Source: an uncultured Collinsella sp.
GTDB taxonomy: Bacteria; Actinomycetota; Coriobacteriia; Coriobacteriales; Coriobacteriaceae
Direction of reading: 5' to 3'
DNA: 64,000 bases
Assembly: GCA_959599095.1 (NCBI GenBank)
Contig: CAUGGC010000009.1
Coordinates: 5,448 to 69,447, forward strand
Positions 8,252 through 15,007 of this stretch are shown in pieces. Each line of letters starts with the position of its first letter. Within the stretch, counting starts at the first letter, position 1. The translations under genes and the position numbers were made by a program. Below the pieces are notes generated by a model. It searched no databases and was not told the origin of the DNA. It was given only the letters and a program-made list of their open reading frames with translations.

Positions 8252-9859
8252 ATGGGATCTGATGTGAAGATCGCACGCGCGTTGATCTCGGTTACCGATA
8301 AGACGGGCGTCGTCGATTTCGCACGGACGCTGGTCGATGACTTTGGCGTCGAGATCATCTCTACGGGCGGCACGGCTCGTGCCATCGAGGACGCGGGCGT
8401 TCCCGTAACCCCCATCGAGGAGTTCACGGGCTATCCCGAGATGATGGACGGCCGCGTTAAGACCCTGCACCCCAAGGTTCACGGCGCGCTGCTGGCCCGC
8501 CGCGATTCCGAGCAGCACATGCAGGAGGCCGCTCAGCACGGCATTAAGCTGATCGACCTGGTCGTCGTCAACCTGTACGAGTTCGAGAAGACCGTCGCCA
8601 ACCCCGAGGTCACCTTCGCAGACGCCATCGAGCACATCGATATCGGCGGCCCCTCCATGTTGCGCTCTGCCGCCAAGAACGCCACGAGCGTTACCGTCAT
8701 TTCCGACCCGGCCGACTATGATGCCGTCCTGGCCGAGATGCACGAGACCGGTGGCTGCACCACGCTTTCCACCCGTCGTCGCCTGCAGGTGAAGGTCTAC
8801 CAGACCACCGCCGCCTACGACACGGCTATCTCCCGTTGGCTTGCCGCCCAGGCAAGCGACGTGGCGGACACTTCTGCCAAGCTTGAGATCTCGCTGGAGA
8901 AGGTCGACGACCTGCGCTATGGCGAGAATCCTCAGCAGAAGGCTACGGTCTATCGCTTTGCCGAGGGCTGCGAGAACACCGCGAGCTCGCAGTTCCCGCT
9001 CGTTGGCTCCGAGCAGATCCAGGGCAAGCCGCTCAGCTACAACAACTATCTGGATGCCGACGCCGCTTGGAACCTGGTCCGCGAGTTCGACGAGCCTGCC
9101 TGCGTGATCCTCAAGCATCAGAACCCCTGCGGCTCCGCCGCGGCCGAGGACATCACGGCCGCCTACGACCGCGCGTTTGCCTGCGATCCCAAGAGCGCCT
9201 TTGGCGGCATCATCGCCTGCAACCGCGAGGTTCCCTATGAGCTGGTCGAGCACTTCGCCGATCAGAACAAGCAGTTCGTCGAGGTTATCATCGCCCCGAG
9301 CTACACTGCCGAGGCGCTCGAGCGCATGGCCAAACGCCCCAACCTGCGCGTGCTGGCTACCGGCGGCGTGGACCACGGCGCCCAGGTGGAGCTGCGCTCC
9401 GTCGACGGCGGCATGCTGGTGCAGGAAGTCGACCACGTGACCGAGGATCCCGCGACCTTCACGTTTCCCACCGACCGCAAGCCCACTGACGCCGAGATGG
9501 CCGAGCTCGAGTTTGCCTGGAAGGTCTGCAAGGGCGTCAAGTCCAACGCCATCCTGGTCTCCAAGGGCAAGGCCGGCATTGGCATGGGCCCGGGTCAGCC
9601 TAACCGCGTTGACTCTGCGCTGCTTGCCTGCGAGCGCGCCGAGGACTTCTGCGAGCGCGAGGGCGTGGAGAAGGGCGGCTTTGCCTGCGCAAGCGACGCG
9701 TTCTTCCCGTTCCGCGACAACGTCGACGTGCTTGCCGAGCATGGTGTGACCTGCATCATCCAGCCCGGCGGCTCCAAGCGCGACGACGAGAGCATCCAGG
9801 CTTGCAATGAGCATGGTATTGCGATGGTCTTCACGGGTGCCAGGCATTTTAGGCACTAG
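8252..9859 (+). CDS. purH: Bifunctional AICAR formyltransferase / IMP cyclohydrolase
   Basis: 535 aa cytosolic enzyme for the last two steps of de novo IMP synthesis. The N-terminal MGS-like cyclohydrolase domain begins ARALISVTDKTG, with STGGTARAIEDAG and the MMDGRVKTLHPKVHG motif (about residues 65-80). The AICAR transformylase half has LRYGENPQQKA, YNNYLDADAAWNLVREF, LKHQNPCGSA, KSAFGGIIA and the C-terminal PGGSKRDDESI and VFTGARHFRH. All motifs are complete and length is normal. AGGAGG lies upstream. It stands alone here rather than in a pur operon. The 277 bases upstream hold no other gene. Confidence 0.97.
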   Translation: MGSDVKIARALISVTDKTGVVDFARTLVDDFGVEIISTGGTARAIEDAGVPVTPIEEFTGYPEMMDGRVKTLHPKVHGALLARRDSEQHMQEAAQHGIKLIDLVVVNLYEFEKTVANPEVTFADAIEHIDIGGPSMLRSAAKNATSVTVISDPADYDAVLAEMHETGGCTTLSTRRRLQVKVYQTTAAYDTAISRWLAAQASDVADTSAKLEISLEKVDDLRYGENPQQKATVYRFAEGCENTASSQFPLVGSEQIQGKPLSYNNYLDADAAWNLVREFDEPACVILKHQNPCGSAAAEDITAAYDRAFACDPKSAFGGIIACNREVPYELVEHFADQNKQFVEVIIAPSYTAEALERMAKRPNLRVLATGGVDHGAQVELRSVDGGMLVQEVDHVTEDPATFTFPTDRKPTDAEMAELEFAWKVCKGVKSNAILVSKGKAGIGMGPGQPNRVDSALLACERAEDFCEREGVEKGGFACASDAFFPFRDNVDVLAEHGVTCIIQPGGSKRDDESIQACNEHGIAMVFTGARHFRH

Positions 9860-9864
9860 AGGCT

Positions 9865-9958
9865 TTCCCAAGCACCCGACCTTGCCCCTCAAACCGTCGC
9901 TTGCGTACATTTAGTACGCGGCGCTCCTCTTTCGGGGCAATCTCGGGCACTTGGAAAA
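9865..9958. repeat. Long imperfect hairpin downstream of purH
   Basis: CCAAGCACCCGA and TTGCCCC on the left pair with GGGGCAA and TCGGGCACTTGG on the right. An inner palindrome GTACNNNNNAGTAC lies at about 9916. It starts about six bases after the purH stop. It could stabilise the mRNA end or be a mobile palindrome; other long hairpins of this kind occur at 12905 and 17916. Confidence 0.6.
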
Positions 9959-10030
9959 CCCTTAATGGGATGTTGTTCTATCCCATTAAGCTGATCGGTC
10001 GCCTGACCATATCGTCAAAATAATCTCCGC

Positions 10031-10066
10031 AAAAGACGGTCGCTCCGTTTGGAGGGCCGTCTTTTT
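10031..10066 (+). terminator. Intrinsic terminator
   Basis: AAAAGACGG pairs with CCGTCTTTT around a short loop and ends in a T run. It probably ends purH transcription. It lies only 17 bases before the start of the next gene, so that gene either needs read-through or uses a promoter inside this stretch. Confidence 0.7.
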
Positions 10067-10082
10067 GGTATAAGAGGACGGA

Positions 10083-10814
10083 ATGACTAACACGAAAGGT
10101 ATGACCATGCCCCAGATTGATGATGCCGAGCTGTTTGGCAATGCCGAGGATCAGCGTGCGTACGCGGACTTTTGCGCCAATCAGGAGGCGGTCGAGAAGT
10201 TTACGCTCGACAAGCCCGCGCTTGTCTGCCGTTGGCGCATGTCCAATAAAAAGGTGCCCATGCTCAACCGCCACATTCGCGCACTGTCCGAGCGCTTGGT
10301 GCAGGGCGAGCCGCTTACCCATAACATGCTCAGCTGGGCCAAGCAGCACGTTGAGTGGTCGCTAGCCGAGGGCGACTATACCGCGCACGATGGCGTGCTC
10401 ATGCTGGTGATCGACGTTAACGGCAACGCCGCCATGACGGTGGGGGAGTACGAGCCGCTCGCCGATACGTCGGCCAAGGCGCTGCGTGCCCGCTCCGCCG
10501 AGGCCCGCTCCGAGGCCGACGAAACCGGCGTGGCGCCCGAGCTGCTCGCCGCCGTCGATAACGGCGAGCTTGCCTTTGTGGCGCCAGCGGACGAGTGCCT
10601 GTGCGGCACGGCGACGCTCATTGAGCAGCTGGCCCAGACCAAGGGCATCCCGGTCACGCGCGTAGATATTCCCGCACAGCTCAAGGGCGCCTTGTTCCTG
10701 GTGAGCGACGAGCACGGCGTGGTCCCCGCCGACGACACCGACGCCGCCGAGGCCGACGCCGCCACGGTCGCCTTCTTCGCCGACGGCTACGAAAAGCTCC
10801 GCGCCCGCCGCTAA
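10083..10814 (+). CDS. Conserved hypothetical protein
   Basis: 243 aa, not recognised. It is cytoplasmic by composition: no signal peptide, no membrane segment, acidic overall. Segments with likely regular structure are MLNRHIRALSERLV, DGVLMLVIDVNGNAAMTVGEYEPL (a strand pair around a central ID) and GTATLIEQLAQTKGIPVTRVD. The start at 10083 has AGAGGACGGA in front; an alternative ATG six codons later has AAAGG. No operon partner. Codon use is like that of its neighbours, so it is probably a long-resident lineage gene. Confidence 0.75.
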   Translation: MTNTKGMTMPQIDDAELFGNAEDQRAYADFCANQEAVEKFTLDKPALVCRWRMSNKKVPMLNRHIRALSERLVQGEPLTHNMLSWAKQHVEWSLAEGDYTAHDGVLMLVIDVNGNAAMTVGEYEPLADTSAKALRARSAEARSEADETGVAPELLAAVDNGELAFVAPADECLCGTATLIEQLAQTKGIPVTRVDIPAQLKGALFLVSDEHGVVPADDTDAAEADAATVAFFADGYEKLRARR

Positions 10815-10992
10815 ATGATTTTTCTGGGACGGGGATTAAAAACTCATTTTGGTCTCCGTTTCCGTCGCGAGCGTGAGGCGGACAAAACACCCCCGCTTGC
10901 GAACAGTTCTGTCACCTTGGTGCCGCGCGAGGCGCGCACCTGCGGATCCGCGGTCATAATGGGGCAAGACAACCAAGAGGGGGGCGGAATCC

Positions 10993-11664
10993 ATGGCGCT
11001 AATCTATATCGTTGAGGACGACGAGCCCATTCGTCGTGAGCTTATCGACATCCTTGCCCGCGCCGGGTTTGAAATCGAGGCCTGCGAATCGTTTGAGCAT
11101 GTCTCGCGCGATATTCTCGCTGCCGCGCCCGACCTGGTGCTGCTCGACCTCACACTTCCCGTCAAGGACGGCCAGCATATCTGCCACGAGGTTCGCCGCG
11201 AATCCGAGGTTCCCATTATCGTCCTCACGTCGCGCACGACCGAGATCGACGAGGTCATGGCCATGACGCTCGGCGCGGACGACTTTGTTCCCAAGCCCTA
11301 CAGCGCCCGTGTGCTCGTGGCGCGCATCAACGCACTGCTGCGTCGCACCGCGGCGGCAGGCGAGCGCAGCACACTTGTCCACAAGGGGCTGGAGCTCGAC
11401 CTCGCCCGCTCCATGGTTACCAACACGCAAACCGGCACTAGCACCGAGCTCACTAAAAACGAGCTGCGTATCCTCTCACTGCTTCTGAGCCGCGCGGGCA
11501 AGATTGTTTCGCGCTCGGCCATCATGCAGGACCTGTGGGACTCCGACGCCTTCGTGGACGACAATACGCTCACCGTCAACATCAACCGCCTGCGCACCAC
11601 GCTCGAAAAAATCGGCATCAAGGGGTATTTGACAACGCACCGCGGCCAAGGCTATTCGGTCTAG
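10993..11664 (+). CDS. OmpR-family response regulator (BceR-like)
   Basis: 223 aa. The receiver domain has VEDDEP, phospho-acceptor Asp52 (LVLLDLTLP), conserved VLTS and VPKPYSA (Lys101). The winged-helix domain starts at about residue 130 (LTKNELRILSLLL) and ends HRGQGYSV. Strong purine-rich ribosome binding site (GAGGGGGGCGGA). The partner kinase starts 10 bases downstream. The short receiver-to-helix linker and the type of kinase place it near the BceR/GraR group that usually controls antimicrobial-peptide ABC transporters, but no transporter genes are adjacent. Confidence 0.94.
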   Translation: MALIYIVEDDEPIRRELIDILARAGFEIEACESFEHVSRDILAAAPDLVLLDLTLPVKDGQHICHEVRRESEVPIIVLTSRTTEIDEVMAMTLGADDFVPKPYSARVLVARINALLRRTAAAGERSTLVHKGLELDLARSMVTNTQTGTSTELTKNELRILSLLLSRAGKIVSRSAIMQDLWDSDAFVDDNTLTVNINRLRTTLEKIGIKGYLTTHRGQGYSV

Positions 11665-11673
11665 GGGCCGGCT

Positions 11674-12717
11674 ATGTCGTTTGGCAAGTTCTTTAAAGAC
11701 GCGCTGCTTCCCGTCGCCGTGTGGACGTGCGGCGTGCTGCTGAGCTGCTTTGTGCTGACGGTCGCCGGTGCACCCGTCTCTATCGTGGTCGTGGCGGTCG
11801 GTGTGTCCTTTATCTTTGGCATGCTCGGCATCGTGATCGAATACGCGCGCCGTCGTCGTTTTCTGCGCCAGCTGGAGCGTGCGGCAGAGGAGCTCGAGAG
11901 TCCCGCATGGGTGCAGGAGATGGTGCAATGTCCGACCTATGCCGAGGGCGAGCTCGAGTACGAGGTCTTGCGCCGGGTGGGCAAAGCCGCTTGTGACGAG
12001 GTTGCCGAAGGCAGGCGCCAGACCGATGACTATCGCGACTATATCGAGAGCTGGGTCCACGAGGCCAAGCTGCCTCTGGCGGCAGCCCATCTGATTTTGG
12101 AAAACCTGGATGGCAGCGAAGACGACCTGTCGCGTGTGGATGACCTGGGTCGCGAGCTTGCTCGCGTGGAGCGCTATATCGACCAGGCGCTGTACTATGC
12201 GCGCTCGGAGGTTGTGGAGCGCGACTACCTGATTCGTCGCTGGGACCTTAAGACCTTGGTGACGGGCGCGATTAAAGCCAACGCCCGCGAGCTCATCGCG
12301 ACACACGTGGCGCCGGTGTGCGAGAACCTCGACTTTGAGGTCTTTACCGACGAGAAGTGGCTCGAGTTTATTCTGGGCCAGCTCATTCAGAACAGCATTA
12401 AATATGCGCGTGAGGACGGCGCAAAGATCGTGTTTTCGGGTGCGTTGCTGGACGAGGGTCTGGCAAGCGAGCGCATCGAGCTCACCGTTGCGGACAACGG
12501 CTGTGGCGTGTGTGCGGCAGACCTGCCGCGCGTGTTCGAGAAGGGCTTTACCGGCGACAACGGCCGCACCACCAAGCGTGCAACGGGTATTGGCCTCTAC
12601 CTGGTGGCGCGCCTGTGCTCCAAGATGGGCATCGACGTCACCGCGGCATCCGAGCCGGGCGAAGGCTTCGTCGTAACATTCGTCTTCTCAACCAACAAGT
12701 TCCAATACTTTGAGTAG
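11674..12717 (+). CDS. Intramembrane-sensing histidine kinase (BceS/GraS-like)
   Basis: 347 aa. Two membrane segments (about residues 12-31 and 34-54) are separated by only a few residues, so there is no external sensing domain; this is the intramembrane-sensing layout. The atypical H-box ESWVHEAKLPL carries His129. ATP-binding motifs follow: N box (GQLIQNSIKYA), G1 (VADNGCGV), F box (RVFEKGFTG) and G2 (RATGIGLYLVARL). Co-transcribed with the regulator. In known systems this kinase type works with a BceAB transporter as the sensor; none is in the window, so either the transporter is elsewhere or this kinase is independent. Confidence 0.93.
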   Translation: MSFGKFFKDALLPVAVWTCGVLLSCFVLTVAGAPVSIVVVAVGVSFIFGMLGIVIEYARRRRFLRQLERAAEELESPAWVQEMVQCPTYAEGELEYEVLRRVGKAACDEVAEGRRQTDDYRDYIESWVHEAKLPLAAAHLILENLDGSEDDLSRVDDLGRELARVERYIDQALYYARSEVVERDYLIRRWDLKTLVTGAIKANARELIATHVAPVCENLDFEVFTDEKWLEFILGQLIQNSIKYAREDGAKIVFSGALLDEGLASERIELTVADNGCGVCAADLPRVFEKGFTGDNGRTTKRATGIGLYLVARLCSKMGIDVTAASEPGEGFVVTFVFSTNKFQYFE

Positions 12718-12745
12718 CCAGCCCGTCTTACGGTGCGGACGGCTG

Positions 12746-12809
12746 TGTTCCCGAACGTGAACTTAGCTAAGGCAATTGGCGCTATGTTCCCGAACGTGAA
12801 TATAGCCGC
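12746..12809 (+). repeat. Tandem direct repeat with TGTTCCCGAACGTGAA
   Basis: TGTTCCCGAACGTGAA followed by an ATAGC/TTAGC-like end occurs twice about 40 bases apart in the convergent gap between the kinase and the universal stress gene. CCCGAACGTG is partly palindromic. No function is evident. Confidence 0.5.
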
Positions 12810-12831
12810 AAGGATTTAAATGAATCGCCCC

Positions 12832-12876
12832 ATAAAAAACGTGCCGCCCCAAACGGGGCGGCACGCCATCTTTTAT
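12832..12876 (-). terminator. Terminator for the universal stress gene (bidirectional)
   Basis: GTGCCGCCCC pairs with GGGGCGGCAC. On the minus strand the stem is followed by six T; on the plus strand a weaker T run follows. It serves the convergent pair on both sides. Confidence 0.85.
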
Positions 12877-12904
12877 CAGCCAACTCGTTGAAGTACGGTG
12901 ACGA

Positions 12905-12998
12905 AGGCGCAAGGCCGGGAGGGGTTATCTAAGCCGACATCCCGCAGCCGCGAAGCGGCGAGGACGTCGGCGTGATAACCCCGCAGGCCCTGCGCCGG
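12905..12998. repeat. Long imperfect hairpin downstream of uspA
   Basis: Arms 12905-12949 and 12956-12998 pair over about 40 positions with small bulges (GGCGCA, GGGGTTATC, GCCGAC and GCCGC blocks are each matched). It abuts the end of the universal stress gene and precedes its terminator. Confidence 0.65.
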
Positions 12999-13009
12999 CG
13001 GGAAGGAAC

Positions 13010-13447
13010 CTACTTCACGACCAAGATGTCGCAGTCCGTGTTGCGCAGCAGGAACGTCGAAATCGAACCCAGCAGCGCATACTTGATCGAGGACAGGCCG
13101 CGGGCGCCGCAGAGCACCAGGTCGGGCTTAACCACGTCGAGCATCTCGTCCTTGAGCGTCTCGCGAATACGGCCAGCACGAATCATGACCTCGACCTCGG
13201 GAATGTCAGGATTGGCCTTGGCCTCCTCGAGCTGCTTGGCAATGGAGTTCTTAAATGCCTCCTCTAGGCCGTTGACCAGATCGACCGGATAGGAACCGGC
13301 GCTCTCGAGCGCCGTGGAATCGATAACGTGGCCGATGATTAGCTTGGCGCCGTTGTTCGCGGCGACCTTGATGGCGCGTGCGAGCACAAAATCCTGCTGC
13401 TCAGTACCGTCGAGTGAAACAAATACCTTGGTGTAGCCCTCGTTCAT
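13010..13447 (-). CDS. Universal stress protein (UspA family)
   Basis: 145 aa, single-domain. It starts KVFVSLDGTEQQD and ends with the ATP-binding type G-2x-G-9x-G-S motif: GARGLSSIKYALLGS, then TFLLRNTDCDILVVK. Strong ribosome binding site (AAGGAGG). Monocistronic, followed by a long hairpin and a terminator. The family binds ATP or AMP and is induced in stress or growth arrest; the specific role is unknown. Confidence 0.93.
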   Translation of the reverse strand: MNEGYTKVFVSLDGTEQQDFVLARAIKVAANNGAKLIIGHVIDSTALESAGSYPVDLVNGLEEAFKNSIAKQLEEAKANPDIPEVEVMIRAGRIRETLKDEMLDVVKPDLVLCGARGLSSIKYALLGSISTFLLRNTDCDILVVK

Positions 13448-13694
13448 GGTTTCCTCCTTGGTCTATCGCACGGGCGCGGGGCTCGTGCATCGGGCGGGCG
13501 CGGGCGCGTCGGCCGCCGGACACTTTATCTTGTTGCAGTTATACCCAAGGATTTGGGTTTGACCGCTCGCAATTCTGTGAACGGGCGAGTTTTTTGGTAA
13601 GGGTAGGCGTAGACGCGCCCGAACGGTTGATAATGGGACATCGCCCGCACCGTCCGCAGAACAATATCGGCGGGTGTCTAACGAGGGGGTCCCT

Positions 13695-14675
13695 TTGGAT
13701 ATTATCGAGCTTCTAAAATCTGCCTTCATGGGCCTGGTCGAGGGCATCACCGAATGGCTGCCTGTTTCGTCGACCGGTCACATGATCTTGGTGGACGAGT
13801 TCGTCAAGATGAACGTGAGCGAGACGTTCTGGAATATGTTCCTGGTCGTGATTCAGCTCGGCGCCATTCTGGCCGTCTGTGTGCTGTTCTTCCATGAGCT
13901 CAATCCGTTCTCGCCCAGCAAGGGCAAGGAGGGCCGTCGCGACACCTGGGTGCTGTGGGGCAAGATTGTGCTCGGCTGCATTCCCGCCGCGGCGATCGGC
14001 CTGCCGCTCAACGACTGGATGGAGGAGCATTTCTACAATGCTCCCGTCGTGGCGCTGGCGCTCATTGTGTACGGCGTGCTGTTTATCGTGATCGAGAACT
14101 GGCGCGCGAGCAAGCGCGAGGAAATGGCCGTTGCCGGTTCGTTTGGTTCGCGTGCTGTGGTGTCGGGTGGACGTCCCGCCGGTGCGCACTTTGCGGCGCC
14201 CGCCGCGGCTACCGCTGAGGATGAGGACGATGACGAGGATCTGGACTTTGGCTCCATCGCCACGCTCGAGGACCTGAGTTGGAAGACCGCACTGGGCATC
14301 GGATGCTTCCAGGTGCTTTCGCTGGTGCCTGGTACGTCTCGCTCCGGTTCTACCATCATCGGCGGCCTGCTTTTGGGCTGCACGCGTTCGGTGGCGTCCA
14401 AGTTTACGTTCTTCCTGGCCATCCCTGTCATGTTTGGCGCGAGTGCGCTCAAGCTGGTCAAGTACTTCATCAAGGGCGGCACGTTCGGCGCCAACGAGGT
14501 CGCTATCTTGGGCGTGGGCTGCGTTGTGGCCTTTGTGGTTTCGCTCATCGCCATCAAGTGGCTCATGGGCTTCGTCCGCCGTCACGACTTCAAGTGCTTC
14601 GGTGTTTACCGCATCATCCTGGGCATCGTAGTGCTCGCATATTTCTTCGTTCTGGAGCCGATGCTCGGCCTCTAA
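13695..14675 (+). CDS. uppP: Undecaprenyl-diphosphatase (BacA/UppP)
   Basis: Integral membrane phosphatase that recycles undecaprenyl diphosphate to the carrier lipid for cell-wall synthesis. Start is placed at the TTG at 13695: it gives the family N-terminus (M)DIIELLKSAFMGLVEGITE, with GAGGGGG five bases upstream. Signatures: EGITEWLPVSSTGH (first catalytic region) and LVPGTSRSGSTIIGG (second). About eight membrane helices. Unusual: the central cytoplasmic loop carries an insertion of about 50 residues, rich in Ala/Gly and then acidic (EDEDDDEDLDFG, about residues 160-190), making it longer than the usual 265-290 aa. The earlier GTG at 13674 is rejected. Confidence 0.95.
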   Translation: MDIIELLKSAFMGLVEGITEWLPVSSTGHMILVDEFVKMNVSETFWNMFLVVIQLGAILAVCVLFFHELNPFSPSKGKEGRRDTWVLWGKIVLGCIPAAAIGLPLNDWMEEHFYNAPVVALALIVYGVLFIVIENWRASKREEMAVAGSFGSRAVVSGGRPAGAHFAAPAAATAEDEDDDEDLDFGSIATLEDLSWKTALGIGCFQVLSLVPGTSRSGSTIIGGLLLGCTRSVASKFTFFLAIPVMFGASALKLVKYFIKGGTFGANEVAILGVGCVVAFVVSLIAIKWLMGFVRRHDFKCFGVYRIILGIVVLAYFFVLEPMLGL

Positions 14676-15007
14676 CTTAGTCGACGCTGCGCGGCGGCCG
14701 GGGCGACAACTTGTCATTCAAAGGGGGTGGCATGACCAAAAGGTCTATGCCGCCCCCTTTTCATGCCAATTTGTTCGCCCTGGCCGCCGCTCGCTGCTGC
14801 TGCCATGACATCGGCGGTTTCGTGATTGCCAATAGATTGGTGCAAAGTAACCTGACCCCATTGCGCCAAATCCGCTGGGCGGGCCCGATTGTGGCGGACG
14901 GAGTCGTGGTGTGATTTGCGTCGGTGTCCGCGCGGCTCGGTATACTGGTACGGCTCAAACTATGGCGCCGCCCGCAGGCGCGCCGTCCGTCAGATGAGGA
15001 GTCGCCC
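14676..15007. other. Intergenic region uppP-pcrA
   Basis: 332 bases. After the uppP terminator (14720-14762) there is a degenerate copy of the GTGCAA..GTAACCTGACCCC..TTGCGCC palindrome at about 14836-14867, related to the one at 21150. A TATACT box at 14940-14945 lies 62 bases before pcrA and is a plausible -10 element, but no clear -35 box is seen. Confidence 0.5.
14720..14762 (+). terminator. Intrinsic terminator after uppP
   Basis: AAAGGGGGTGGCAT pairs with ATGCCGCCCCCTTT and runs into TT; long GC-rich stem 45 bases after the stop. Confidence 0.85.

Noticed and set aside
8207..9910. 567-codon frame antisense to purH
   Set aside because: Shadow frame; purH is complete and conserved.
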